Source: Ctena decussata (Eukaryota > Mollusca > Bivalvia > Lucinida > Lucinidae). Taken from it: DNA of 64,000 bases. The DNA lies in contig OZ022508.1 of the NCBI GenBank assembly GCA_963989385.1, positions 50,321,087-50,385,086 on the forward strand, read 5' to 3'. How positions within the stretch are numbered: position 1 is the stretch's first letter; every line of letters starts with the position of its first letter. The notes below the pieces were generated by a model, which was not told the origin of the DNA, did no database searches, and was given only the letters and a program-made list of their open reading frames with translations. Made by a program: the position numbers and the translations under genes. Below are positions 46,948 through 57,630 of this stretch, in pieces.

Positions 46948-47640
46948 TTTGAGCTCCCCGTAGCCAAGGGCTCCCGCGGAGCTTATAGGGTAGTAGCCTC
47001 CGTTGTCGGTCGACTCTCGTCTGTTGTCCGTCGTCCGTCAATATTTTCAAAGGACTTCTCCTCTGAAACCATGAAGCCAGTTTCAAATAAATTTCACATG
47101 CAGCCTTCAGGCAAAGGGGAGAAAGTTTGTATATTTTAGTCTACAGAACCAGTCTGCCGATTGCCTTGAAACTTGGTATGTAGCATTTGAGACTCCGGTA
47201 CTTCAACGTTTATATAAATGATAAACCTTGGTTGACCTTGAGCTATTTTATGGCGGGGTCAAATTTGTTCCCTTAGGCTTTTGAATGGGAACGTCTGAAA
47301 AGTGCATGTTTCTATGGCTTTTAGACTCTATGATATGGAAATGCAGTCGACTTCTGCCTCTATGAATTCAAGAGGTCAAGGACATTTAGTGACCATGGCC
47401 TAAGGTCACTTGGGTCGAATATTTTCAAGTCTTTTTTCATAAACTAATAGTCTAAATGCCATTTATATTTCACATGAAACCTATGTGGGAGGAGTGAAAG
47501 AAAGGTCTTATAGTCAAATGGTCCTAGTCAAATGACCAAGATGGCCAACATGGCCATATGTGCCAAAAATCTCTTTCTCCTGCACCAATTGGCGGTTTGC
47601 TTTGAAATTTTGTATATAGCATTAGGGACTCTGGTACTTG
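46948..47640 (+). repeat. Hairpin-headed AGGTCA-type element, 3' part broken by a SINE
   Basis: Head TTTTGAGCTCCCCGTAGCC-AAGGGCTCCCGCGGAGCTTATAGGG, then GTCGTCCGTCAATATTTTC. The body has GCCTTGAAACTTGGTATGTA and GACCAAGATGGCCAACATGG words. The SINE at 47645 interrupts it; GACTCTGGTACTTGAAAGAG before and CAACTTGAAAGAGAATAG after the SINE share the likely target duplication ACTTGAAAGAG. Confidence 0.65.
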
Positions 47641-47644
47641 AAAG

Positions 47645-47930
47645 AGGCCGGGCCGGGTAGCGCAATCGGTAGGGCACCTGACTCGTAAGTCAGAGGTCCT
47701 GGGTTCGAATCCCGGTCTGGCCACATACTTTCGTTTCTCCTTCCGCTGATTCAAGAAGGGCAGTTGTCAGTTACTGGCGAAAGTATGTGCACTTAGTACT
47801 GGTTAACCGCTTAAGAGGTCTAAGCCTGCCCAGGAATAGTGTGGTTAGGTTAACTGACCGTCCCGACATGACCTTAGTTGTTTACCGTGGACGTTAAGAA
47901 TCAAATCAACAAACCAACTTGAAAGAGAAT
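47645..47930 (+). mobile_element. Full-length tRNA-derived SINE
   Basis: The head 47651-47723 is tRNA-Thr(CGU)-like with A-box GTAGCGCAATCGGTAGGGC and B-box GGGTTCGAATCCC. An extra base in the anticodon arm argues against a working tRNA. The body is GAAAGTATGTGCACTTAGTA to TGACCTTAGTTGTTTACCG and the tail ATCAAATCAACAAACCAAC. ACTTGAAAGAG occurs on both sides (47636-47646 and about 47927-47937), a good target-site duplication. A headless copy is at 27985-28135. Confidence 0.9.
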
Positions 47931-48329
47931 AGTAATGATGACCCATGTGTGACATTGACAGTTTAGATGAGCGACCAGGATCTTGTTTATCTTTAACAAG
48001 TTCCAACATGTCCCCAGCCAATTTTGACCAAAATGGACGAATTTGATCGCCTTTTCAGCTTTCAAAGAACATCAGCTCGGCCTCCAGCACATTTTATATT
48101 TTGCATATAGATAAAACTTTGATATGTTAGCATGCCATGAAAATGTTAAATGTGTTAGAGGCCAGGAAGAAATATATTATTTCTATTGTAACCATATGCA
48201 CAAGGCAATTTTAAGAGAATTTGAATGGGGACTAAAACGGCCCATGTCATACCGGGTCCTGTGATAGGTGTTTCTGTTTATACAGCACTCTGTACGGATG
48301 GTATTTCATCATCACTTTCTACATTTCAG

Positions 48330-48521
48330 CTGTGTGTGATCACTGTCGAATGCTAAATAATGTTGGCTATTTGAATCATCCGTTAGACTGTTCCATGTAC
48401 ACTCAATGCTACTACAGTGGTAAAGGAATAGTGGTGATTTATCAACATTGTCCATTTGGATTATATTGGGATCAGCGGGTTCTCTCCTGTAGGCTGGCAA
48501 AGGATGTGGACTGCCCTACCG
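48330..48521 (+). CDS. Protein PIF-like, chitin-binding (CBM14/peritrophin-A) exon 1
   Basis: Encodes one complete type-2 chitin-binding module, a disulfide-stabilised chitin-binding fold. Cysteine spacing is C-x14-C-x5-C-x13-C-x12-C-x7-C, reading HCRMLNNVGYLNHPLDC, SMYTQC, YYSGKGIVVIYQHC, PFGLYWDQRVLSC and RLAKDVDC. An extra cysteine (SVC) precedes it. The aromatic residues and the PFGLYWD..L.C segment are typical of the family. The acceptor is CTACATTTCAG, the donor GTACTT, both phase 1, and the split codon with the linker exon gives Ser. In Pif/BMSP proteins such modules anchor the protein on the chitin framework of the shell; that role is inferred here from order and family. Confidence 0.92.
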
Positions 48522-48699
48522 GTACTTTAATTATGACTCTTAGGAATATGTTATAAAATAGCGTCGAAAGAAAGATGAATGAAAACGTTTCAAGGAGGTA
48601 TCTCTTCCAAGATGACTTTATCGCAAGTTTCATTTATTCTTAATGGAAAGAATGTGCATCGAACGAAGAAATCGGAGAGTCGAAACGTAATTGGCCTTT

Positions 48700-48790
48700 T
48701 AAGCCCCATTCACAAAAAGTGGCGGGATAGTCTCCGACACTTTGAGTATCGTCGTCCGTTCGTCCTTCTGTGCATATGTCAGAGTTTCGT
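48700..48790 (+). repeat. Hairpin-headed repeat fragment
   Basis: GCCCCATTCACAAAAAGTGG, CGGGATAGTCTCCGACACTT and CGTCGTCCGTTCGTCC repeat the head-plus-CGTCCG plan. The body to 49240 has diverged units (GGCCCTTTGAAA, CTTGTCAGCAAG twice, near 49016 and 49168). Confidence 0.5.
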
Positions 48791-49262
48791 TTTCGTGTTC
48801 TAAATTACGTGGCTTTTACCCGATTTTCTCCAAACGTTGCAAAGACTGATATCGCGGAGGAATTGTAGCATGGGATTTTAAGTGGGCCAATTTCGTTTAG
48901 AAGCCTTCGATTTTTAAAATGTATTTTGTTCAATATACAGAATATAGAGAAAACTCTATAAAAATTCCATATATAATTATTTTTTGAACAAATTCCGTCA
49001 AATTATTTTGAGTAACGGCCCTTTGAAAATTTTGGCATTTTACACTTGTCAGCAAGGTGTCTCAAAGAGTATTCGAGCTAGGTAATTGAAACTTGGTCTA
49101 CAGATTGGAGATGATGAGGAGATGAACTGAATAGATTTTGAACAATTTACATTCATTTTCTTTAGTTATGGCCCTTTGAAATTTCAGCACTTTTACCTTG
49201 TCAGCAAGATATCTCGAAAAGTGTTTGACTTGAAACATTGAAGAATTCTTTGGATGACTGTT

Positions 49263-49345
49263 GCACTCATTTCGCTTGGCCGGTATTGTATATACTGAAC
49301 TTGCCCTTGTTAAAGTCAAAATCCCATAAGTCGCGCTTTATTGTG
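49263..49345 (+). repeat. Dispersed repeat, second copy at 95-175
   Basis: TTCGCTTGGCCGGTATTGTA...GTTAAAGTCAAAATCCCATAAGTCGCGCTTTATTGTG-like order is shared with 95-175 at roughly 75-80% by eye. Confidence 0.6.
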
Positions 49346-49503
49346 ACAGTCTTTTTTAAAAAAATCGATAACTGTTTAAGCTACGCTGGGGGAGGGGGCC
49401 ATATGCAGCCTTTCTAATGCACTGCTGATATATGAAGATTTTCAATTTCAATAAACCGAGACTCCGAATTCATGAAATTCGAAATATTTGTCCATAAATT
49501 TAC

Positions 49504-49795
49504 AAAAGATAAAGATAAAGATGAAGAAGCTTTATTTAACGTCGCATATTAGAAACAGACAACATAAGCTCTGTAGAGCTTTTATTGCGACAAACAAGGT
49601 ATCCAGTAACAATTTATACTTACCCGATGACTTAACTTTATCTTCCTAGGACTACCCTTTATAGGCGAGCGTCAGCCAAGGGAGCTCCTAGTACCATTTA
49701 TAACGCCTTTGGTATGGCGCGGCCGGGATTCGAACCCACGACCTCCCGGTCCCGAAGCGGACGCTCTACCACTGAGCTATCGGGGCCGGTTACAG
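49504..49795 (-). mobile_element. Full-length tRNA-derived SINE, minus strand
   Basis: On the minus strand the head (about 49718-49790) reads GGCCCCGATAGCTCAGTGG, TAGAGCGTCCGCTTCGGGAC, then GTGGGTTCGAATCCCGGCCG, with intact A and B boxes but a poorly paired anticodon arm. The body runs through TACTAGGAGCTCCCTTGGCT. The tail has GCGACGTTAAATAAAGC and a TCTTTATCTTTATCTTT end at 49505-49525. It lies about 100 bases upstream of the splice-acceptor array. Confidence 0.85.
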
Positions 49796-49888
49796 AATCA
49801 AGAACGGCAGCTGGTAATCAGCTGAAATATGAATGAGTTTATTAAGCACACTAAATTATGAATGAGTTTATTAAGCACATTAAATAAG

Positions 49889-51147
49889 TCTTTGGCTCGT
49901 ATTGAATCGTAAGTTATACATGTATCTGATGTTTTTCAGAAAGATGCCGGGATCATAGAATACGGTCATATAAGTCTTTGGCTCGTATTGAATCATTAGA
50001 TATATCTGATGTTTTTCTGAAAGATGCCGGGATCATAGAATACGGTCATATAAGTCTTTGGCTCGTATTGAATCATTAGATATATCTGATGTTTTTCAGA
50101 AAGATGCCGGGATCACAGAATACGGTCATATAAGTCTTTGGCTCGTATTGAATCATTAGATATATCTGATGTTTTTCAGAAAGATGCCGGGATCATAGAA
50201 TACGGTCATATAAGTCTTTGGCTCGTATTGAATCATTAGATATATCTGATGTTTTTCAGAAAGATGCCGGGATCACAGAATACGGTCACATCAGTCTTTG
50301 GCTCGTATTGAATCATTAGATATATCTGATGTTTTTCAGAAAGATGCCGGGATCATAGAATACGGTCATATAAGTCTTTGGCTCGTATTGAATCATTAGA
50401 TATATCTGATGTTTTTCAGAAAGATGCCGGGATCACAGAATACGGTCGTATAAGTCTTTGGCTCGTATTGAATCATTAGATATATCTGATGTTTTTCAGA
50501 AAGATGCCGGGATCATAGAATACGGTCGTATAAGTCTTTGGCTCGTATTGAATCATTAGTTATATCTGATGTTTTTCAAAAAGATGCCGGGATCACAGAA
50601 TACGGTCGTATTAAATTATTAGTTATATCTGATGTTTTTCAGAAAGATGCCGGGATCACAGGAGACGGTCATATCAGTATTGAATCATTAGTTATATCTG
50701 TTGTTTTTCAGAAAGATGCCGGGATCACAGAATACGGTCATATAAGTCTTTGGCTCGTATTGAATCATTAGATATATCTGATGTTTTTCAGAAAGATGCC
50801 GGGATCACAGACTACGGTCATATAAGTCTTTGGCTCGTATTGAATCATTAGATATATCTGATGTTTTTCAGAAAGATGCCGGGATCACAGAATACGGTCA
50901 TATAAGTCTTTGGCTCGTATTGAATCATTAGATATATCTGATGTTTTTCAGAAAGATGCCGGGATCATAGAATACGGTCATATAAGTCTTTGGCTCGTAT
51001 TGAATCATTAGATATATCTGATGTTTTTCAGAAAGATACCGGGATCACAGAATACGGTCACATCAGTCTTTGGCTCGTATTGAATCATTAAATATATCTG
51101 ATATTTTTTCAGAAAGATGCCGGGATCACAGAATACGGTCATATAAG
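49889..51147 (+). repeat. 80-bp tandem array of intron end plus exon start: 16 duplicated 3' splice sites
   Basis: The unit is TCTTTGGCTCGTATTGAATC, ATTAGATATATCTGATGTTT and TTCAG, followed by 35 exon-derived bases (AAAGATGCCGGGATCACAGA, ATACGGTCATATAAG). Exon-like starts fall at 49940, 50020, 50100, 50180, 50260, 50340, 50420, 50500, 50580, 50643, 50712, 50792, 50872, 50952, 51032 and 51113. The last is the true exon. The step is 80 bases except 63, 69 and 81 at 50580, 50643 and 51032. CAG is lost in copy 2 (CTG) and copy 9 (CAA). Identity between copies is very high, so the expansion looks young. Confidence 0.95.
51032..51112 (+). promoter_or_regulatory. Alternative 3' splice site giving an in-frame 27-codon extension
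   Basis: The penultimate array copy has an intact GTTTTTCAG acceptor before 51032. The distance to the main acceptor is 81 bases because of one extra T, so reading from here stays open and in frame through [12 protein letters not shown] and [14 protein letters not shown] into the chitin-binding domain. Use in transcripts is not shown by the sequence. Confidence 0.5.
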
Positions 51148-51307
51148 CACTCGGACAAGTCGAAATGCTGTGCATACTGGGAGTGCAGAAATGGGAAATC
51201 GGTTGCAAGATGTTGTGGCGATGGTTACTCTTACGTCCCCAATAAAGGCTGTGTACCTGACCCAAACTGTCCAATGAGGTTCTGCCCGTATGAAGAAACG
51301 TACCCAG
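51113..51307 (+). CDS. Protein PIF-like, chitin-binding (CBM14/peritrophin-A) exon 2
   Basis: A second type-2 chitin-binding module. It begins [19 protein letters not shown], then [27 protein letters not shown] and VPDPNC. The spacing C-x15-C then about x5-C, x8-9-C, x11-C, x5-C fits CBM14, with three extra cysteines (two CC pairs and MRFC). The first 35 bases of the exon, including Cys1, lie inside the 80-bp tandem array, so the correct start is the last of 16 near-identical acceptors. I chose it because it alone runs directly into the unique coding sequence with phase 1 kept (split codon Glu). The donor is GTTGGT at 51308, weaker than the others. The split codon with the next exon is Gly. 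Confidence 0.88.
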
Positions 51308-51394
51308 GTTGGTTACTATATATGAAATCTTTTTATTATAAATGTACCTATAACAGTTGTACACATATAATCCTAGAAGGAATTAAACCTTTTT

Positions 51395-52135
51395 AAAACT
51401 GCCAAATTTAGTTTTGAATATCTCAGAATCTGAAAACAGCTCCGTCAACCAAAGTTTCACAACAAATTTATTTCTGTCAATATCGCATATATGAATTTAT
51501 TCGAACGTCGGTAAGGACTGTGTACATGTTAAGGTACTTATACATTCTTCATACAGGCAAATCAAATTTTGTTAGTAATCATTTCTTTTACAATATCAAA
51601 GTTAAAGTATGGATTCGGATTGAGGGTTTTTTGGTATGTCACACGTTAATATCAAAACCATAAGCAAAATTTCGGATCGCATGTATCACAGTGAAGCTGG
51701 AGCGCCAAAAGGAGACGTCCGCGTGACAAATCAATATGTTAGATCTTGAGACAACGTGTACGGTTACAGGCACAACACAAAACTGCCAGGGAAGCAGCCA
51801 CCAGAGAGTAAACAGCATACGCCATAAGATTAGTTGGCGTTAACTCCGTCTTAGCAATATGTTTGCCACATCAGCGTCGACTACACTAATAATGTTAGGC
51901 CAACGTGAACGAAATATTATTGTCAAACGAGCGAGAGTCGTCGAAAAGAGGATTGGGTAAGATACCGCAGACCATATCGCAGACTGGCTTTGAAACATCA
52001 TCGCTCGTTGCGTTTTAGATGTGTAACGTCTTCGTCATTTGGCTGACTAACGCACATAGCCTGAATAATGTTCAAGTTTGATAAGTTATCGTAAAATCTT
52101 ATACAACGTCATGACCGAAACGATCATCAGCCAGA
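51395..52135 (+). mobile_element. Diverged relative of the TIR element at 43328-44160
   Basis: Colinear matches include TTTTGAATATCTCA, GAGACAACGTG.AC.GTTACAGG, GTCGAAAAGAG..TTG..TAAGATA and TTTGATAAGTT near the end. Insertions and substitutions are frequent, and the 29-bp TIRs are not recognisable here. Confidence 0.6.
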
Positions 52136-52137
52136 TG

Positions 52138-52345
52138 GATCGATGGAAGACTTGCGATTTTAAGTCCATTTCAACAGTGTTTTGGTCATATCAGGACGAC
52201 GGGAGAATGATAATGAAAGGTCGTGTGCAATGGAACCCGGCTCACGGTTGAATAGATATCCGCTTCCAACGGGGCTCGAACCCGGGACTGCTAGATCAGC
52301 CGGCCAACACTAAATAGACTGACCTACCGGGGCTTCCCCTAGCCG
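52138..52345 (-). mobile_element. tRNA-derived SINE, minus strand
   Basis: Same family as 16383-16600: GATGGATCGATGGAAGACTT, GCGATTTTAAGTCC, AATGATAATGAAAGG.CGTGTGCAATGGAACCC, then a tRNA-like head on the minus strand with GGGTTCGAGCCCC at about 52275-52287. Confidence 0.75.
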
Positions 52346-52649
52346 GAAGAAAGAAGTTTTATTTGAAATTTCTTCAAGTACTACAATATTAAAACCGTAA
52401 AGAGCTGAAACTTGTACCCGAACTTCAAAGTAGTCGCGTGAAATACTATCCTACAACATGTGCGATCAGAGAAAACTCCATCCGGCAAGCACATCTATGC
52501 AATCTGCCTTATGGGCTTCTTTGTTTGCATTATCCAGTAATATCCATAAACTTAAAGTGAAAGCCGACCAGCTTACTGATATGTGTCGCTGATATGTCTG
52601 TTTGCTGTTTGACTTAGTGATGCTGTTCACCTTATCTTGGTTGTTTTAG

Positions 52650-52799
52650 GCTGTGACAGAAAACCCGAACACGATCTGACAGTTTATCAACAACACATTG
52701 GTGATGGGGACTGGATTAGAATGCCTTGTCCTCCAGGAACAGCTTTCAGTATGCTACACTGCATGTGTTCAATCCATACATGGGTGGCTCCGGGATTCG
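52650..52799 (+). CDS. Protein PIF-like, Cys-poor CBM14-like exon before LamG
   Basis: Encodes GCDRKPEHDLTVYQQHIGDG, DWIRMPCPPGTAFSMLHCMC and SIHTWVAPGFG. Only four cysteines remain. The pattern C...H.L.VYQ......W..MPCPPGT.F....C.CS is the short, degenerate chitin-binding-like segment I know from Pif/BMSP proteins just before the laminin-G domain. The acceptor is GGTTGTTTTAG, the donor GTACGT, phase 1 to phase 1; split codons are Gly at the start and Asp at the end. Whether this segment still binds chitin is unknown: it lacks two of six cysteines. The PCPPGT.F segment and position are the best evidence for assigning the gene to the Pif-like family. Confidence 0.85.
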
Positions 52800-53780
52800 G
52801 TACGTTCTGCCACTGTCTAATAAATGGAAATGTGAGCTAAATTATGTGTTGTAAATACACTGCTAAAAATATTTAAAGGAACAGCAACTATTTTCCCATA
52901 GACATTACTATAACATTTACCCAGTTCAACTTCCCATAACTCTGACCGACAGTGAGCAAGAATTCCAATCCTTTTGCAGCATTTTGAAGAAGGATCGAAG
53001 TTTAAGACAACAAGAATTTTAATACAGCTGATTACCTACCCCTTTCCATGGAACAGATTTTGCAATTTTCGTATTTTCTAAAATTGAGGCAATTTGCTGG
53101 ATGTATATAAACTCTCGTGAATTTCAGGTCAAAGTGATTCTTTCAAACGGGCCACCTTGTAAGACATTCAGTTTCAAAGACAAAATGTTTATTTTTGATT
53201 TTGGGTGAAATTTTCACGCTTTTCACCAGTTCTGAAAAATTGCAAATTTTTAGCAAAATTCCATTTTTACATAAATCTGTCCATGGGCAAGGGCAGGACA
53301 AATATTGGATCAAAACATGTTCTATCAGTAACATGGACCCTCTTTGAAAATTGGCAAAATAACTGGAAATTCCGTTTCTTTGTTGATCGAAAGTAAATAA
53401 CCTCAAAGTGAAGCTGCGTTTCACTGTCCACAATGGAAAAATATTAGATGCTCCCTTAAATAATTTGAGCAGTGTATCACTTTGCTATAAATTCAATGCT
53501 GCTTTGCGTTTCACAAAGTATCACATTTCCGTGAATCTCAGACGCTTTTCTTTCTTTTAAATTGTAGCGAAAGTAAAATCGGAGTTGTGTAACACTGTGA
53601 ATAAGATAATGCATTTTATGAATGAGGCTTCTGTGGAAAAGAAAATTCGGAATCAAGATTCGAATACAAGATTCATGTAACATCAGTCTTTTGAAAACTG
53701 GTGTGTTTAAAGAACATTGATCGGTTAATCAGTTTTGACTTATATATTGCGCCCTGTCAACACTTACAGTTCTAATTGGA
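52800..53780. other. Intron: no recognised feature
   Basis: AT-rich sequence. Open frames on both strands at 53143-53683 show no domain and no convincing splice sites. Confidence 0.45.
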
Positions 53781-53786
53781 AATCTA

Positions 53787-56120
53787 TAATTATGACTCCC
53801 CCTCCGAAGGAGACTAATGTTATTCACATAGTTGTATGTCTGTCTATATGTCTGTTCGTCTGTCTGTCCGTCTGTCTCAAATCATGTCCGCTACATATAA
53901 CTCTGAGACGTTCACGATATTTTCACGAAACCTGGTACAAATATAAAGCATCATCAGACGAAGTACAGAGAATAAGAACCATAAGCCCACCTACTTATTT
54001 TACGAAATTATGCACCTTTAGTTTTTTCAGCGTGGAAATCATGTCCGCTCTTTATCTTTAAAAACCACTGCAGATATTTTCGCAACACTTAATAAAATAT
54101 AAAGCATTATCATACAATGTGCAGTAAACAAGAATCAAACTCCACATACTTTTTTTTATGAAATTATGCCCTTTTGTAATTTTCAGCATGAAAATCGTGT
54201 CCGCTCTGTAACTTTGAATTAGTACAACCAGATCCCACATCCCGCCCTTATAACCAAAAGGAAAAGAAGCACACACACAAATTAACAAAAATTAACAAAA
54301 GACAAGCACGGTAAACCGAATGAACAGCTCTATTTTCACCTATTTTCTTTTCCAAGTTAAAAATAAAACAGAAAGAAAAATGTCAGCTTATGAGATGCCT
54401 ATATTGCTATGTGACCATAGACAAGCGACGGGCTCAATAACATGTTACATTGAGGTCCCACAACAGAAATTCCGCCTTGGAACGGTCAGTAATAGATTAC
54501 TGGAGGGGCCGGGGGGGACTTAAACCTGTTTATTGGATCTAAACCCTCGCCATTAGCTTCTGCAGTAGTTCAACTCAACCAGATGAATGAAAGCACCAAC
54601 GCGGACAAGAAGAAGAAAATTTACGAAACATCAGAAACTATTATTTTTACCTATTTACATATTTTTATGTTACAAAACAAAACAGAAAGCAAAGAATGCA
54701 GCTATACAGGTGACCACATTGCTAGAAGACAACAGACAAGTAAACAGAGAAAATAACTATGAGGTTCCTTACTACAAAAGAAGCACTGCCTTGGAACGGT
54801 CAGAAATAAAAATAGGGGAAGAAGGAGCTGAAACTAGTTTTACTTACTCAAAACCCTTGTCCTCTGCTTCTGCTTGGGTTCGAAACATTTAGTTTGCAGT
54901 TTAGACTGCATGGGTTTCCTGCCTAACCAATGAATCATTACTGGGGTCAAACAAATCACGGACAAGACCAATAATGAATAAGAGATGAAAAATAGCGAGA
55001 AACAACATATTGCAAGACCCCTGGGGTGTTAGACAACACCACTGAAATACCAGAGCCAAAAACACTACGGAAATACCAGAGCCAAAAAAAATCAAGAGGG
55101 CCATGAGGCCCTGAACTGCTCTTCGGAGCAACTGACGCAGTGGCTGTTGAGGAGATGTTTGAAACTGTCAAAATTCGAGAGTCCTGGGTCAAAGGTCAAA
55201 GAATGACCTTGACCTCCTGTACTCATGAATCTTCATGTACTCATTAAGACGACCGTATATACCATTTTTATGCCAAAATCTTCAGACAACTGGAAATCTT
55301 ATGTTCTCCCATTTTCTCATATTTGACCATGTCCTAAATGAAAGGTTAAGGTCAAGCCAAGGTCATTATTGAACAATCATGATAGTACTTGAGTAACCGA
55401 TGCTACATACCACGTTTCAAGGCCATCGGTCAAGTCGTTCTGGGGGAGAAGACTTTTGAAGATTTTTACCATATATGGACATGGCGGTCATATTGGTCAT
55501 GCGACCTGGACTGTTTGAAGAAATTTTCGTTTCCTCAGCCCCTAGAGGCTCTATATGAAGTTTTCTCAGGTGAGCTACAAAACATACCAGTTGAACTCTG
55601 AATGACCAAGAAACAGACATAAGAACCATAACTCCACTTACATCTTTTATGCCCCTTTGTAATGTCCGCTCTACAACTTTAAAACTGTTGAAGGTATTTT
55701 CACAAAACTTTGTTGAAATATACTGCATTATCAGACAACATGCAGAGAGCAAGAATCATTATCCCAGCTACATTTTTTTACGGAATTAGGACATTTTTTT
55801 AATTTTCAGTATAGAAAGCGAGTGAGCTCTATAATGTTTAAACCGTCGACGACATTTTCATGAAAATTGATACAGTTATAAAGCATTATCAGGCAATGTG
55901 CAAAGAAAAAACTACTAACTCCATCTATGTTTTTGACAGATTTATGTCCCTTTGATATTTTAAGTATTGAAGTTGTTTGCTCTGTATAACTTGAACACTG
56001 TTGAAGATATTGTCACGAAACTTGTAACACATATAAAGAATTGTCAGCTGATGTTCAAAGAATAAGAACTAAAACTTTACCTACATTTTCGATGAGGGGT
56101 TAGGAGGGAGATGGGGAGAC
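53787..56120 (+). repeat. Interspersed repeats: hairpin head and ~200-bp units
   Basis: Head GACTCCCCCTCCGAAGGAGA, then GTCTGTCTATATGTCTGTTCG, TCTGTCTGTCCGTCTGTC. The body repeats ATAAAGCAT.ATCA, CAGAGAA.AAGAA.CATAA and ATCATGTCCGCTCT at about 53945, 54100, 55720, 55875 and 56030, interrupted by A-rich sequence at 54230-55100. An AGGTCA-type unit at 55130-55570 ends TCTCAGGTGAGCTAC. No coding. Confidence 0.55.
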
Positions 56121-56640
56121 ATCTGTTTTTGTTTCAATAACAAACATCTAGTTTCATTTTAGGGGAAACTGTCCACTAACAGTAACTTCTTTACAAACTT
56201 ATGTAAACTTTTTCAATGATTTATTGGGCGATTATAGTACACTCATTATTTACGTACTAGTCATAATCAGGCCTCCTAGCAAAATTTAAGACCCTTTGAA
56301 AAACTGTAATTTGTGCTGAATATTATAGAAACCTATAACACCTGTATTTGTTTCAAAAAGAAGCTATAACAAGTAAAAACTATAAACAATAATCAGGGAT
56401 TATTATCATCAGATCACTTCGCTTGCAAAACCAAAATGGGAAAGAAATATACACATTAATTGAGGCACCGAAAACCGAAGGAACAGCTCTTACCCAGACA
56501 GGTGGTTCTTCAGCTTCCTTTTAAAAATAAGGCGTAGTATGGATAAAGAGAACCTCTATTAAAATCTGATAGACCACTAGGAGGCCTGCATGAAGTATTA
56601 CTTCACAGACGCAAATAAACGTGCAATATAAATGTAAATA
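56121..56640. other. Intron: no recognised feature
   Basis: AT-rich sequence between repeat blocks; nothing could be assigned. Confidence 0.4.
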
Positions 56641-56649
56641 ATGCGAATT

Positions 56650-56840
56650 TAGTGCAACAGACGCGCATTTCTGTTTTTAACTTCTTCAGTGTCGCCAAAC
56701 CTTAAGAGAAAAATGTGATGGGCAGGTCTCGGCAGACAACGAGCAGTCCTCTCCGAGCCACACCGAGCATTCCGCTAGACACAGTAGCTGCAGACATCAA
56801 GTAAGAGACGCCTACGCATTAACTCACGAACGCAGTTGTC
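56650..56840 (+). repeat. Left copy of ~180-bp direct repeat flanking a 4-kb element
   Basis: AACAGACGCGCATTTCTGT, TTTAACTTCT, ATCTCGGCAG-like (GGTCTCGGCAGACAAC), GACACAGTAGCT.CAGA, GAGACGCCT.CG.ATTAACTC are shared in order with 61050-61235. Confidence 0.75.
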
Positions 56841-57630
56841 CGTCCCCTCCACCGAGCCACCTCAACCCTTGTGACTCTAAAAACGAGACAGACAAGGGCA
56901 TCAAGAAGGAGATAAACGAGGCAGCAAGAATCTACAAAAAGCCAAAATAACCCAAAAGAACGGAAGCCAAACTCGGCTAATATTCACGTCGTAATTATTA
57001 GCTCACCTGAGCCGAAGGCTCAGAGGTGAGCTTATAGGATGGGAGTCGAGCCGTCGTCCGTCCGTCCGTGGGTGCGTGGGTGCGTCAACACTTTCAAACA
57101 TAAATATCTCAGAGACCAGTGGGCCGATCGCAATCAAATTTTATCTGAAGCATCATTTGGGTGGGGGAAAGGCTGCATTAGGTTTTGGTGCCGATCAGCT
57201 CAGAACTCTGGTTTCCATGGCAACAGATAGCCCCCATAGGGTTATAATGGGGAAAACGGCGTCATCACGTTTTCTCAACTGTTTTTGATTAGATCCTTAT
57301 CATACTTGCAGGTAATGATGACATACACAAGAGCTTGGATGAGTTCGAAATTTGGTCGGATTTGAGCACAGACTACGGAGTTAGCTGCCCTTGAGCGTTT
57401 GAAAAAAATCCCATAGGGTTATAATGGGGAAAATGGCGTCATCACCTTTTCTCAACTGTTTTTGCTTAGATCCTTATCATACTTGCAGGTAATGATGACA
57501 TACATAAGAGCTTGGATGAGTTCGAAATTTGGCCGGATTCGAGCACAGACTACGGAGTTAGCTGCCCTTGAGCGTTTGAAAAAAATCCCATAGTGTTATA
57601 ATGGAGAAAACAACGTCATCACATATTTTT

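Noticed and set aside
47651..47723. Possible tRNA-Thr(CGU) gene
   Set aside because: The anticodon arm has an extra base and the sequence continues into a SINE body and CAACC tail with a target duplication, and the body is found headless at 27985. It is a SINE head.
49718..49790. Possible tRNA gene on the minus strand
   Set aside because: The A and B boxes are intact, but the anticodon arm pairs poorly and a SINE body with a TTTATC-repeat end follows directly.
50538..50771. Repetitive protein [17 protein letters not shown]
   Set aside because: It is the translation of the intron-plus-exon array in the wrong frame; period changes (63, 69) keep it open by chance.
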